In this document: piece by piece, positions 1 through 14,300 of the stretch | How the letters are laid out: each line of letters opens with the position of its first letter | Position numbering within the stretch: position 1 is the first letter of the stretch | Assembly: GCA_022818135.1 (NCBI GenBank) | Contig: JAFMSR010000013.1 | Span: forward strand, 27,917,331-27,981,330 | Direction of reading: 5' to 3' | From: Saxidomus purpurata | Lineage: Eukaryota; Mollusca; Bivalvia; Venerida; Veneridae | Length of the DNA stretch: 64,000 bases | Position numbers and translations under genes: made by a program | The notes under the pieces: generated by a model | Told to the model about the DNA's origin: nothing | Seen by the model: only the letters and a program-made list of their open reading frames with translations | Databases searched by the model: none

Positions 1-845
1 AATACATTATAATCAATTTCAAAAACACAGAACAAGCACAACTGCAGTAAAAGCAGAACAAACTAACTTACTTTCAAAGAGTATTAATCGGAATAAATTC
101 ATTAAAGTATCAAATAAAAAGTAAGATGTTGTTGAAACATGTAACTTGCAAGTAGCTCGCACGTAAACCCCTAGATATACACGAAAAGGACGAAAGTCTG
201 CTCAAAACACAGACCACTTCGAAACATCCAAAAATCTTTCATGCACTACATTTATAGAAATTTTTCGGCGTTGACATTTCTTCTATTGTGGCAACAAAAA
301 GTGGATACACATCAGATGGCTTACTTAAGCCAATGAAATCACGGGCTATAAATCTTAATCAAGGTTCATTATTGTGCAAACCGACTCACTCAAGAAAAGT
401 ATTTCAATTCCACTTGGTTTGGCGTCAATTTATTTCTTGACTTGCTTTAAACAGTTTGTAATGTGAAAAGACAAAGTGAGACAACACTGTATATTAAGTT
501 AAATACGTTTTTCAATGCTTTTCTGGCAAAGTTAATTTCCTTCATTGTTTTGAATAACTGTTTTCATTTATTTTGTAAACTGTAAAAGCTAGAAGAAAAT
601 CTTTTTGCTTTTACAATTACAAGTATTAGATATTGTTTCCATTTTACCTCCAAAATCAGGTCATATGCACTACTATCGTGTTGGGTACGAGACTAGACTC
701 TTCCTGTTTATATTTGGGGTGAAGGTTATCTATCAGCCGATAAGAATTGCACTGTGTATTGGTAGGTTAACATCTTGAAAGTCTGGCACGAAAACTGTGG
801 TTTTGACAAATTTATCATTTATAGACAATTTTGAATATCTTTCGT

Positions 846-912
846 TTAGGGATAGCAACGAGTAACCGGTCAGACGATCGGACATCCGAGTATTCGTTTA
901 GCAAAATGTCAA
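846..912 (+). repeat. Diverged relative of the repeat at 40063-40152
   Basis: AGGGATAGCAACGAGTAACC then GGTCAGACGATCGGACATCC and GAGTATTCG follow the same order as the - strand copy at 40063. Confidence 0.4.
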
Positions 913-1955
913 TCGAATATAGAACTAGTACTAGAAGTTTCACCTCATACCTAAAGTCATAAGTCATCGCTATTAGATCCCCAAATAAACTGCCTGAACG
1001 TGTAAGTATTTTAATTCGTGGTAGTTATCCAAACACACCAGGTAAGGTGATGTGCGAAAATTGATATCGTCTTATCCGCTAATACACGAATTGAGAGTCT
1101 GACAAGTGTTGCTTCAATCTATACAGCTTATGATCATAACAAAACAATATAGACATATGTTTCATGATATTTGGTTGTAGTTATTATAGTTTGTTTAAGA
1201 TAAAGGATATGGTAGCAATTACAGTATTTTATAAATTCTGACCAAATGCAAAACTTTGATGTGACTGTTACCGTATCTTAGAGTAATCTCCCTTAAGCAA
1301 TGTGTTCCCGATAAATGTTATGATTAGTTTGGGCGGATGTTACAATAAACTTAATATCATTAGGACAAAACAAAAAAGATGAAACGGTTTTTTCCGCAGT
1401 TTTTCTAAGTTTATTTTAATAAGATGCATGTAATGCTAGATTTTATAAACCTAATTACATAAGCCCAAATTTGAACATTTTTGCATGGTAAAATAGAGCG
1501 AATACCTGCTTTGAAGACTGTACTCACAATGGTGTTGACAAGTTTATCGTATGTGATCCGATGTATTTACTACGTCATAATGTTTCGTTCACGTTTCATT
1601 TGTAATTCAATGAACTATACGTTTTCGTTTAAATACGGGTTTTAAATGCGCTTGCTGATTCTATCTCGTTTTGTTTAGTCAATAGCCAATTTTATAGAAA
1701 GGCAGAAAGCAAACTAATTTCATACCTAAAAATACATTTTCGCCACAATGATCCCCGAATAGTGATTGAAAATGTCATATCTTTTTGTTGACTGAACAGG
1801 AACTCGGATATTTTCTCAGTTTGGCACAATCTGGCAATTACTATTCATTCTGATTCTGTTTGTTTCGACTGTATGACCAAAGAGATTCGATTTCAACCAA
1901 ACCTCTAATTTATTAAGACTTAACAGTATTTACATTAGGCAACATTTCATAAGGT

Positions 1956-2135
1956 TAGGTAATAATTACAAAATCTGTAAATCTGTATAAAATATTATGA
2001 CAGCGGTCGTTGGGATTTGATGATAATTGATCACAGAGATCGAGTTTCATAAAAATCGATGATAATTACAAATGCAGTAAATCTGTATGACAAATTATGA
2101 TAGAGCTCCATAGGTTATATAATTACAAAATCTGT
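1956..2135. repeat. Short diverged tandem duplication
   Basis: ATAATTACAAAATCTGTAAA, GATAATTACAAATGCAGTAA and ATAATTACAAAATCTGTAGA occur in series with matching flanks (AATCTGTAT.AAA.ATTATGA.AG). Confidence 0.6.
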
Positions 2136-2579
2136 AGAAGATAAATAATCTCCTTTTTCCCATTTGGCCCCTGGTGGCCCAGGTGAAGTCAAGTCCAGAT
2201 ACAATTTGGGCAAAAATGTGACAACGATTCCGAAGGACTCAACTTAACAATTTGTAACAGAGACATAATATGTTTATTTTGACAGACGGGCGGTCGAAAA
2301 AGAATTGCTTTTCTCTATAGTTCGTACCGTGTCTACGATGCAAGTGAGACTAAGGCTTTTAACAAAAGGGCAAACTATAACAAGTATTGACTTAAGCTGC
2401 CGTCTGAGTCGCAATTAACATTTTTATTGGAAGATGACCATTATGGATTTGATGAACATATTAAATGCACCTTCAAACGAAGGTATATACTTACAACTTT
2501 ATCGTTGGTCCGGATAATTTATATGACCAATACCCTCAGAAGAGCTTAGTTATTGTAGGTTTCTTGGGAAAGAGTTAGA

Positions 2580-2778
2580 TACAGAACGGGTCCCGTTCAA
2601 GAGACATCCCCTGATTCTTTAACATGCCAAGTGTACAGCACCGATACATTGGACCTCGGTTTAATGTCTCATCCAAAATACCATTAGTGATGTTAGTGGA
2701 GGAGTAGGTGATCGAACTTGCGATTCCTGGATTACAAGTTCAGCGCATTAACCACTAGACCACTGATCAACTCCTTCC
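2580..2778 (-). mobile_element. tRNA-derived SINE
   Basis: On the - strand the head reads GTGGTCTAGTGGTTAATGCG (A box) and AAGTTCGATCACC (B box), with an anticodon-like CTTGTAA loop. The body contains, on the + strand, GGACCTCGGTTTAATGTCTC, a motif I associate with mollusc SINEs. The left boundary is uncertain. Confidence 0.7.
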
Positions 2779-5195
2779 TGTAACGAATAAGAATGATTTT
2801 AACTTTATAACAGAAAAATCGATAAAGTTAGTTAGCATGAAATATTTTTAAGTATTTGAGGTTCGTTATTCGAATTGTCTCAAAAATCGATGTTTGCTTG
2901 TTTTAAATAATGACAGTGTTTTTCTTGTCATTGTTCTCCCTGATTAGATTTTCAAAATAAATTGTACTCATTTAACCAATGTTGTAGCAGAAATGATCAT
3001 TTCAGCTTGTAAAGCTTGTTATTCTTAGACGTTCCTTTACTTTGTTTTATACAATTAGGTTCTTTTCCTAGTTAGTCACCTCAGAATCAATGATTGGTTG
3101 ACGTCATCAGAGTCATATCTTTGACAGAGAACGAAAATAGAAACGTGTGAGTGAACAGTGTATTTGCGATAATACGTGAATCGTTAAGCCCTTCACGATG
3201 ATTATTTGTTGAAGATACAACGCGCGTTCTCCCGAAAGGGTGTCAGTGGATATGTTTGATCTTGACCTTGTGATAAGAATGAGTATTATAAAACTTTGAG
3301 CGTTTAGATTCTATATTTGAAGTCATAATTATGGAACGAATTTCTAACAATTTGCAACTATACTGAAAAAAATGTAAAGTTAATAGTACTCGTGTACCTC
3401 AGAATAAAATACAACTGAGTGGTGAATATATTCTCAAAATCAAACCAACTAAATAATTGTAGATGATTAACTTTAATATTAAGTGTTATTAAATAAATAA
3501 TAGTATTCAAGAAGAATTGAATACGATTTGTTTTTTTTATACTAAGTGTTATCGATTATTTAAAACGCAATTATTTTATGGGAAAGGGAGGTAATATAAC
3601 AATCGCGATTTAATAACTTGCTGTGTGATTAATCATCATTGACGTTAGCCGCGCGTTTTCGATAACTCTATCATGATAATGGTAAGAGCTTTTCAAAAAA
3701 ACTTACAAAATAAATGCAAGAATATACGCCGGTTACCGATTGCCTAGTTATATTCATTACTGTTACTAAAGTTAAGAAATAGTAGCTTATGGTTTTGTTT
3801 CAAAACATTAAATATTCATAATTAGTGAATGGTCCCAATGTGTACGAAAATCACCTCGGCCTTCGGCTTCGGTAAATATCCAATACTTTTTCAAGCTCAT
3901 AGATTTGGCAATTCACCTCAGCATGAGTTTATACTTGTATAATACTAATACTTCCTTCAAGGAAAATACTTAATAGGTGTTTTTTTTCTAAATCAATGAT
4001 TACGTTAATTTGAATTCTTTGATATTACGTTTTTAGTAGACATGTAAATGTAAAGAAAAAAATATATCAGACATTCTGCAATCAATGACTTTGACAATGC
4101 ATTCGATCAAAAAGAGAGAAAACGAGGGCAAAAATCGAAACTGTATGCAAATTTAATTATATTTTGTTTAATAGTCGTGATATATCTATTATAGAAGTGT
4201 TTATTTTATTTGTTCAATATGCCCTGGTTTGCTAGGCTCACGAGTGAAATCGATGAATTCAATTTCGGAAAGTATTACGGCAATTTTGTTTGATATAGCC
4301 TAAACGCAATGACAAAGGGAAATCAAATCAAAGAGTCTGTTTTCAGTTATATTTACGATAGTTTTAAATAAAATAAGAAGTATCTAATTTAGTCATTTCA
4401 AATAAAAGAAAATATAGAAATCAAATTTTAGGAAAGAGTTTAGATCGCTAAAATTACGAAACATAGAAATAGATAGAGATTAAGAAAAACATTTAATACA
4501 ACATACGATTTTGTACGACTTTCACCATTTCTTATTTGTATGTAGAAAGCTTTTCAATGTATTACCTTGTACTCAATTAACTCAACTGTACTTTCAATAC
4601 ATTAGATCACTGAAATCGGGTATTACTACATGTAGCATAAAAATAGGTTTATTCCTGGTTTAGCTAATATCTTTGACAAAGAGTGTGTCTCTGTGTATGA
4701 ATAGACCAGTGTAAAGCGTTTTCCGATCGTCTTTTAATACAGAAGCTTCTACACCTTTGCCGATGATCAGTCAAGTACCATTTTACTGTTTAATGACACT
4801 AAAGAAGTGGTAAAATTTATGAACACACTAGATAGCATAATCAGACCAAGCCTCCTGAAATAGAATTGTTCAGGCGTTTGATTTTTTCATTCTTCTGTCA
4901 GCGGCTTTTAGATCAATGTGTAACCCTTAGTCATACACACCGTCAAAAGCCTTTGACTGCATACATTCTCTTACATTTATCTTTCTAGCAAAATATCAGT
5001 CAACTTTGTAATTGATCGACCTTTATAAAAACAAAGCAAAGCTATCAACCTTGGAATACTTTTACAAATTTGATTAACATGTAATAATTAATAAACATTT
5101 GATAACGTAGATGTGATCAAAATGACCAAACTGATCAATTGTCAACCACATCACGTCAGTTTATACATTTGAACTATTTAATGAATCTATTGCAG

Positions 5196-5381
5196 ATGAA
5201 GAGGAAGTAAAGAACTGTACACCACGTGCTCTTGAGGAGTTCCCAGACAATTTCTTTTCACTGGAACAAACAAAAGATGGTGGTATCGCAGCACATATAG
5301 CAATATCTTTGTATATGTTTGGAGCCCTTGCGATTGTTTGTGACGACTACTTCGTGTCATCTCTTGAAGTTATCTGCGAAC
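5196..5381 (+). CDS. SLC24A: NCKX exon: N-terminal ectodomain and first membrane helix
   Basis: Acceptor ctattgcag and donor c/gtaagt. Reads [16 protein letters not shown], then a helix rich in A, I, L, M and ending [15 protein letters not shown], the family hallmark before alpha-1. Starts after one base of the previous exon and ends in phase 1. Confidence 0.93.
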
Positions 5382-8300
5382 GTAAGTTTTTCGACTGATG
5401 TTAAAGTCTAAGGATCACATTTACAAGTAGCTCTTATTTTATCAAGAAAGATGTCTTACTGACAGAAATGACCTTTATTTATACCCTAAACATTCGTAAC
5501 TTGGCTTTGTAAATGGATAAGTACCTAATTATTAGAAACATAGCGCAGTGTTATTTTCAATGAAATTGTAAAAAAAGAACTTTCTGGCAAGTCCTTGTCT
5601 TGACGATGCAACTTGAATACAAAACAAAGAACATGGTTCGATCATTATCTTATCAATAAATGTATGTTATTATATCAGTAAATTCAAAGTGATCCTGGGA
5701 CTTTGACAATTATAGTGTTATAAATTATTGAGTTTGGGCATAAACGATATTATTTAAGACTGTTAAAAAATAGAAATAACAACAGAATGAAAATCCAATA
5801 TAATTATTCATCTTACGATCTTACATCATACGTAATAGGTATTTATGTGAATGCAGTGGAATGCTTTATGTACTAGAAATGACATTTCTGGTACGTCGAA
5901 TACAGTTGTCGAAGACAAAATTTGTCTTAACAATTTTACTTTCTGTAAACTTGAGGTATTTTCGTATACATTAATGTGCTTTGTTTGGAGAGCATGCTGA
6001 TACTTCACTTGTGCAATATGGGCATGTTATTAAACAATTTGCTGATTTTGAGCAATGACCGTAGTGCTGAGAAAAAAAAATGAAATGTCTCGGTTAAAAT
6101 CAAAATGTACATCGTCTGACAAAATCATCCATAAAGGATAAGTTTTAACAGGATATAATGTGGTGATGTACACCTCACGTATTTTCGTGTTATAACATCT
6201 GCAGAATCCCGAGGGATGGTTGGTGCCCGAGCCCGTTAGGGCGAGGGCACCAACATATCCCGAGGGTTTCTGCAGGTGTTGTTTACGTCATATTTATGAC
6301 GTCACCAGCGGTTTTTAAGCCTGGCACTGTTGACGCCGTACATGATGTAAGAGTTGGGAGACAGGTCCATTGTTTACAATGGCCCTGTACTGCGCATAAA
6401 TGAAAACGGGTTATAACGGCGCGTGAATCTCTCCGTTAATACACATTTTTTCTCCTGTTAAAACACCGACACAATGGGCAAAAATAGCATATTTTATGCT
6501 AGAATAATCATACATGCATACTATGCAACAATAACAACATTTTTGACAATATAAAACGTTGTATAGTTAATGCAAGTTATATAATCCAAGTAATACATAT
6601 CGTTTGGTTTTCAGGTTTGAAACTTCAAGAAGATGTTGCAGGTGCAACATTCATGGCAGCGGGTAGTTCTGCACCAGAGTTTTTTACTTCCGTGATAGGT
6701 AAAATAAAGTTATTGATTTTATATGTCTAGTATGAGGGGAAACTTAAACATTACCAAAACAAACTTAACCTTCCCGATCATAGACTCTACTAAAATATTG
6801 TTTCTTCAGCAATGTAAAATCATTACAGAAGTGCATTTCAATTTAGAAATACTAAACTCGATTCAAACGTGAACGTCATTGAACAATCTGCCAAATCAAT
6901 GCGTTCTTAGCGTAATCAGTCAAGGAATTCTACAACTCCCTATTGTACAACATTTCAAATAACCGACTGATGAAGATGGTGACCAAATAAAACAGTATTT
7001 GCTCTGTAATCCCTGGCAAGTTCCTTTATGTTTTTGATTTTATTGTTATGCATCTTAAGAGAAGCGTCTCCTTCCATGTTCCTATTTTCTATATTGCAGT
7101 TTTTGTGTACTTTGTCTGCTTATTTGTTTCAATCATATTCTGTTTGAACTATGGCTTCCCTAGGTGCCTGGTTGCCTGCATTTTGTTTGCTTCAGGCTTT
7201 TCTTTTAATTTGTCGGTTTGTGTATTTTCGTAACAATAGGCATTTGTGAGAATGGAAAAGAGTTATTCGAGTAATTTCTCTAAAGATTATATAAAGCTTT
7301 TTGAACAACACGAATTTCGGAACATCAGAATATATTGTGTTATATAGAAACGGTGCGAGTTTGTATGTATTAGTGCTGCATGCCAAAATGAAGCTTCGAC
7401 ATATCTTGTCATGATAATAAAAATGCAGATTTCTCCTACAGTACGAATATAATTATATGAATTTGATGATACAGATTAAAATTGTTATGACAAATTCGTG
7501 TTGTTTCAAAGGTGATAGCTGGTGTGACTCGCCATTGTATTAAAGATATAATTTCAAGGTAGTATCATTCTTAAGACAAGCTTATCGGAATAGATCAATG
7601 GACTGGGATAACTGTATTTTCATCTTGTTTATACCTACAGGTGTATTTATTGCCAAAAGCGATGTCGGAGTCGGGACTATTGTCGGCTCCGCTGTATTCA
7701 ACATACTGTTCATTATCGGAACATGTGCAATTTTCGCTGGAATGGTTTGTTTCTCTTTTTATATCTCACCATTTTGTTTGTTCTCAAATGTTCTAAAATA
7801 TTATTTTGACATTGTTCCAGAAGGCCAAAACAACATGACATTTTATACATAGTTCGAGAATCACGTATATATATATATATACTAACCAATAATGCTAGAG
7901 CAAAGATTTATAACAAGTACCGTAATTGTCGATAAGACCACAACAAAAATGCATATTTTTTATTTTGGAATGGGGTTCAACCAATCAATTACTCGAAATA
8001 CTTTAAAGGAAAACAAGCTGCCATAGCAGCATTTGAAATGACAACCGTTAAATAACTTTTGTGAAAATATGTAATGCACATGCATATTATGCATATGTTA
8101 GACTTGTTTAGAAATCAACCAAGTACAGAGAAGAAGATTTTACGCTAGACCTTTATGGAAATATTGCTTTTTAAAAGACTATCTTGTAGAGATTTAGTTA
8201 GAGTTGCAACAAATTAACCGAGAGGGTACAGAAAAGAAAATTTGAATATAGGCCTTCATGGAAATGTTGCGTTTATGTGAACATAAGAAAGGCCTATAAC

Positions 8301-11300
8301 AGTGTATTATTTAAATCTAGAATTGGTCATCAAACCTAGAATCGATTTACCTCTGGGTAAAATCACTTTATTCAACAGTTTGTCCATTCCGTGCATGGAC
8401 AAACGACTTATACACTGCATAGGCAACTATATGTAGTATTTGCATTTGTCCATTCCGCGCATGGACAAACTGCATATTTTACATTTGTCCATTCCGCACA
8501 TGGACAAACTGCATATTTTGCATTTGTTCATTCCGTGCATGGACAAACTACATATTTTGCATGTGTAAACACTTTTAAGTATACTGGGGACATGTATCAC
8601 CTTGATCCCTTTGGTTTTTTTACCTGGTTGTCGATGAAATTGATAATGTGAATGTTTGACAGGCTCGCAATAAGCACAACGACCCACAGCGCACCCAAGG
8701 CACAGTGCCACGAATATAATGCGACGGGCCTGGGATTGCGGAGCCTCGTCTGGCAAGCCCACATGCTCATTTGTCATCGCCTGAAAAAGACGAGGCGTTT
8801 CCCTTCATGCTATCATTCAGGCGCTGCTAACATGAAGAGTCGGACTAACGTCTACCTACATACCTCGCCTGCTCGACACCAGGATACCCCCAAATGGTTT
8901 TGCAACTTTTAATCTTATATGTTCAGAATATTGCGAAAATGGTGGTAAGATGGTATCACTAGATGTTGAAGCAATAAACAACACAAAAACATGATTTTGT
9001 TAGAAAAAGTTGATTTTTATTTTATGATTCACTTTAAACATTGTTAACTATTGAAGTCGTAATATAACCAGACTAACAAAATCATGTTTTTGTGTTGTTT
9101 ATTGCTTCAACATCTAGTGATACCATCTTAATTAAAAGTTGCAAAACTGATAGCATGAAGGGAAACGCCTCGTCTTTTCAGGCGATGACAAATTGAGCAT
9201 GTGTGTGCTTGCCAGACGAGGCTCCGCAATCCCAAGTGCCCGTCGCATTATATTCGTGGCACTGTGCCTTGGGTGCGCTGTGGGTCGTTGTGCTTATTGC
9301 GAGCCTGTCAAACATTCCTTATCAATTTCATCGACAACCAGGAAAAACCAAAGGGATCAAGGTGATACTGTCCCCAGTATACTTAAAAGTGTTTCACATG
9401 CAAATATGTGTTTGTCCATGCACGGAATGAACAAATGCAAATATGCGTTTGTCCATGCGCGGAATGGACAATGTAAAATATGCAGTTTGTCCATGCGCGG
9501 AATGGCAAATGCAAATACTACTATAGTTGCCTATGCGTGTATAAGTCGTTTGTCCATGCGGAATGGACAACTGTTGAATAAAGTGATTTCCAAGGGTTGT
9601 TCTAGGTGATGCCAACGAAATGTTCTATGTGTTGTTTTAAACGTACAGATTGTGAAGCTCACCTGGTATCCAATGACGAGAGACTGTCTTTTCTACCTTC
9701 TGTCTATAGCAGCCCTGGTGATAGTGATTGACGATGAGAGAGTGTATTGGTAAGTCACTATTACTTACGCATTGAAAGGTAGATGTACGTACTTGTTAGA
9801 GATGCTATGACACGCGATAGCCATCAGGTTTTTATCAACAAACGGCATCTGGTAATAGAACGCTACCATGTAAATCATTCATTTAACTGTATGTGAAGAC
9901 TCATTGTTTTCATACTGACATACTGATACAATACTTTTTACTCTGTACATTATAATGTTCTTAACTTTTTTAAAATCTAACGTTCAACAGTATTCATGTA
10001 TTTGTATCTAAAAGTTCACGAAATCTTGTACACTCTTTTCCAGGTACGAAGCCACAGTATTTTTAGTCATGTACATGATTTACATAATTATCATGTATTT
10101 CAACCGCTATCTAGAGAGTAAAAGTATTGATATTATCAGACGTGTCCTTGAGCGGTGTAGAGGTGGGGATACAATAAGTCATCACCCAAACAATGCATCA
10201 GAGGAGAAACAACCATTATCTGGTAATTAGACATATTATCTTACACAATTATTTAAGCATAGGTAACATATGGTTGAAAACTTATATACATGTAACACAT
10301 ATATAACCAATATTCATGACTCATTTGACAAATGAAATATCATTTATGCTGTATTCCTTTAGTACAATTATCTTCAATCTAATGTCTTATTGGACGTAAA
10401 AGAAAAGTAACGATGATAATTTACCGCTAAATTTTCACTCAAATTTAGATCCTCAACATGTTCAAAAGTGTTTCTCATGTTAAGGAAATATGTAAACCTT
10501 TACAGTTTTAGACAGGTCTTCTAAAGTTTTAAGCATTGTCATAGTAAATTAGAAAACAATGTTACTGCAAAAAGAAATAAGCCACTAATTATACTAAATA
10601 CTATTGCCTAGTATGATTGAAATTGTTAAAAGCTTACAGCTTTAAGTAATCCCCCTTGACCAAAAATCATTTCGTTTAAAAATGCTCCTTTTATGCTTAA
10701 CGGAACAACGTTAATTTTTTTTAGAAATACTGAATAATAAAAGTTGATGAGGGCTCTCTAAGAAATTTACATATGAGAGGCAGATTAATTGAAATTCAGA
10801 TATCATGAAAGTTCAAATATAGCGTAACATTCAATAAAACTAAGTAAATTAATGGGAACTCTCCAAAGATGTAAACTTTGTTACACAATTTACTTGATAG
10901 ACACATCATCGTACGCTATTTAGTTGTTTCTTTTTTTTATAAACATAGGCATAAACATTTGTCTTGTCTTACTGCTTAAAAATGATCTAACCTGTGCAAA
11001 CAGGTATAGATTTACAAACATTGCTTGTCCAGTAAATATAAACTATAAGTTGAAAATACTTGAAGGTCTACCGTTACCTTAAGTTGACGATATACGAAGT
11101 TATAATTTACGTTGACAATGTGAAAATTTACGATGTAATAAACATGACGTATCGCCATTGCAGCTCCGCGGAACGTCATCGTAAATCTGCGTGTCTTGCA
11201 TTGTCGTCGTTATTTTGCGCTTTACCATCATTACATTGACATTGCGACTTTACTTTTCCGTCCAATATTTCTTTAGAGAGAAAGCGATTGCCCTGTCAGA

Positions 11301-14300
11301 ACATTGTATATTAAAGTGCGCTGTAACATTAAGATCAGTTTTATATGACAATCATTATCTCAAATGACGTAAGATGAGTCTTGTGAGACAATTGCTAATT
11401 TGTAATCATTTTGCTGTAGTTGCTAGGTAAAACCCACTTCCCAGGTCATTCCCAGTCACGCCCACTCACGACTATCGCTTTGGAATTCTCATCTCTTGAA
11501 CTGTTACTAGGTCAGTAAATCTTGATAGATATTCCTCTCAGCAGGGATTTGTCCGATTTGTAGTAGTTTCGGATACATATGGTAACACAATATCTATATT
11601 AAGAATATATAAAAAACAATCTGGGAAAAAATCCGTACACACTTAGAATTTCACAAATGAACGCGTCAAGATACATCTTAAATCTAAAGGAAGAGAGCAT
11701 AATTCCAAATAATCTATTCAAAATTTATTACTGCTAAAAACTTTTTCTCAAATGTGATCTGCTTTTTAATTCGTCTACAATTGAAAAGCAAGGAATAAAT
11801 GGTCTTATCGATTAAATGGCAAAATTATAGAAACATGAAAAATGGATATATTCTAGGAAGATTCGGAGGTTAACTTTCGATAACGTTAGTGCAAATAAAT
11901 GTAACAAGAATGAAGTAAGAGCTAATGACGTCGGAAGCCTTTAAAATATCTTTCAACGTCAAAATATGAAGCCTGTTAATGTTTCAGAGCTGTTTGGTTG
12001 AATAAGCTATGTCAAAAGATTTTTTTCTTTACTGACACAGTATGCTACAGATAATTGAATCAACGATATAATAATGTTTGATGCGCTGAATTTGAAGCCT
12101 TACGAACGACATTGGAAACATCAAACATAAAAAGAAAACTGTCTTCAAGGAGATCATGTACAGAGTTCTTGTATTTGAATATTCAAATTCATTTCGGCGT
12201 GTACAAACGTTCTTGACACATTTCAAAGTCTCTTATAACATCCGTTTTTAATTCATGTATCATTGAATGATTGTAAAACAAGAATCAGCCATACATTTCA
12301 ACAACAAAAAGAAGAATTATTTGATCTCTTTCAGATAATTGAATCTAAAATATTTTTGTTTTGTTCAAATGGATTTTTTATTTTCACATTTGTGCTAGTA
12401 TTTCTTAAATTTCAAAGAAAGAAGAATGAAAATTTCAAAAACAACACATTATTACAACAACGTTTTTATATCATCATTTTCATATTAACGTTTCGGCGAA
12501 AGCCTTCATCAGAATAATAAATAGAAAGGTTTTGTACTATGGTTTAATTTTTATAAAACCTTCCCTCACCAGATAATCGCTTATTGTAATTGTTTCTTTA
12601 AATTTCAAAGCAAAGACATGTTTTTGTGTGGAATTAGTGATTGTTTTTGTTAAAAGTGTAATACTTTGTAATTCATAATTCTCATCAAAAGCAAATTTCA
12701 AAGAACAGAAAAACTAACATTTTGTTAAATTAGTGATTGTTTTTTGTGCTTTCATGTCAGTATCAAATTTCGAAGAAAACACAATTTTGAAATGATCATT
12801 GTTTTTGCTGAAAGTTTGCTATGTGTACTATTTTATGCTATGTTTTCCCGGAGAAAACAAATTTGTCTGAATTTCAATTTTGTTTAATTAATGTATCTAC
12901 AAGAGGCCATTGAATATCAATATAAGTTTGAATTTTACCTCAAACCTATTTAAAACTGATAAGGCAGACAAAAACGCATTTTGTAAAGTTTCGTGTTTGC
13001 AGAACCTTTCTAAGAAAGTAAGTCTCGTGCATGTCATTTACTCGGAAATCACAATTTTGTTTGCAATAGATATACAACAGCGTTCAACCTATAATTAAAC
13101 GATATACTCTGATAAAACATGTATCTTATCATTTCAAACTCGATAGCCTTGCTGGTATAGAGAAAGCTTGGTGGCGTAATTTACACACAAATTTACACTC
13201 TGTCTTGAAATATGTGACTTGAAGTAGACAGTTTGGATTTAGTAGAAACATGTCATACGAGTACAAAAATCTTCCTATGTAACGTTATGTTTTTAGACGG
13301 AACACTGTGGAAAATCGAAATTGGTTAAGTACTAGGGTTTGATTTAATAAAACCTTTCCTCATCGCTTATTGTAAACTCGTGGAATGATAAAACAATTAC
13401 ATAGATTTTTATTCACGTCTAACGTAATGTGGCGTAACTTTCAACATATCATTTTCGAAATAATGATTACTTTGCTGATGTTATATTAAAATAAGTTGTA
13501 GTGATCCGAAAAAAGTAATATTAGTCTAATTTTCCCATGATAACTCGAGCATTTTCATTACCAGGTAAATGCAAAATATTTAAAAATTTAAAAATAGATT
13601 CTTAAAATAGACAATTGGATATTAACAGTTGTTAGACACATTATTTTAGATACTCAATGTGTCGTTGCTAACTTAATGGTCATCTCTCTCCCTGTGCAAT
13701 GTAGTCGTTATAGTACAGTCTCAGTTAAACTTTATTGTTATAATGTTTGACAAAATTATAACTGTTAACTTTCATTCATTTAAACCATTACTAATTATTA
13801 TGAGTGCATTATATGTGCATGTTTAACTTATAATTTGTAATATAATACCGGAAGACGCGGTACCAAATGCCACGTTAGAACGTCAAAAAGCAAACGGCAC
13901 AGATGGTAAGTATATTCACATCATACCGACAAAAATGCATTGCATGACCGTCAAAGTCTCCTGCCAACCTTATCACATATCTTATTTACTCTACACTTAT
14001 TGTGGAATAGAGTTATTATATAAACAAGATTTTATGGATTTAGATAGTCGCTGAAAACTTAACCTGGTCCACCGTACTGCTTAAAACAATTAACTTAACA
14101 ACGTCACACGTACATTTTCTTGTACAGTTGTATTTTGATTTATTCTTTGAAACATTGTCAACTAAGTTGTTACACACCAGTGCTTGTATTTCTAACTGTC
14201 TGTTTTGAGTGTTTCTGTCAATGCTGTACAGTGATTGTGTTTTATACTTCTATCAGTTCACAGTATTGCATATCCGGTCCACAAAAAACATACATTTCTG

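Larger units (their letters stand above)
1..5195. other. 5' region of the NCKX gene, no exon recognised
   Basis: AT-rich DNA with no open frame over 60 codons. It holds a SINE (2580-2778), a small tandem duplication and a diverged repeat. The NCKX start exon may be here as a very short exon or lie outside the window; no candidate stood out. Confidence 0.5.

Noticed and set aside
2690..2778. A tRNA-Thr gene on the - strand
   Set aside because: A and B boxes are present but the acceptor stem does not pair well and a SINE body follows.
8391..9615. Several open frames over the foldback element
   Set aside because: They repeat short peptides (HGQT, MHGMNKC) produced by the hairpin units and appear on both strands of both arms.
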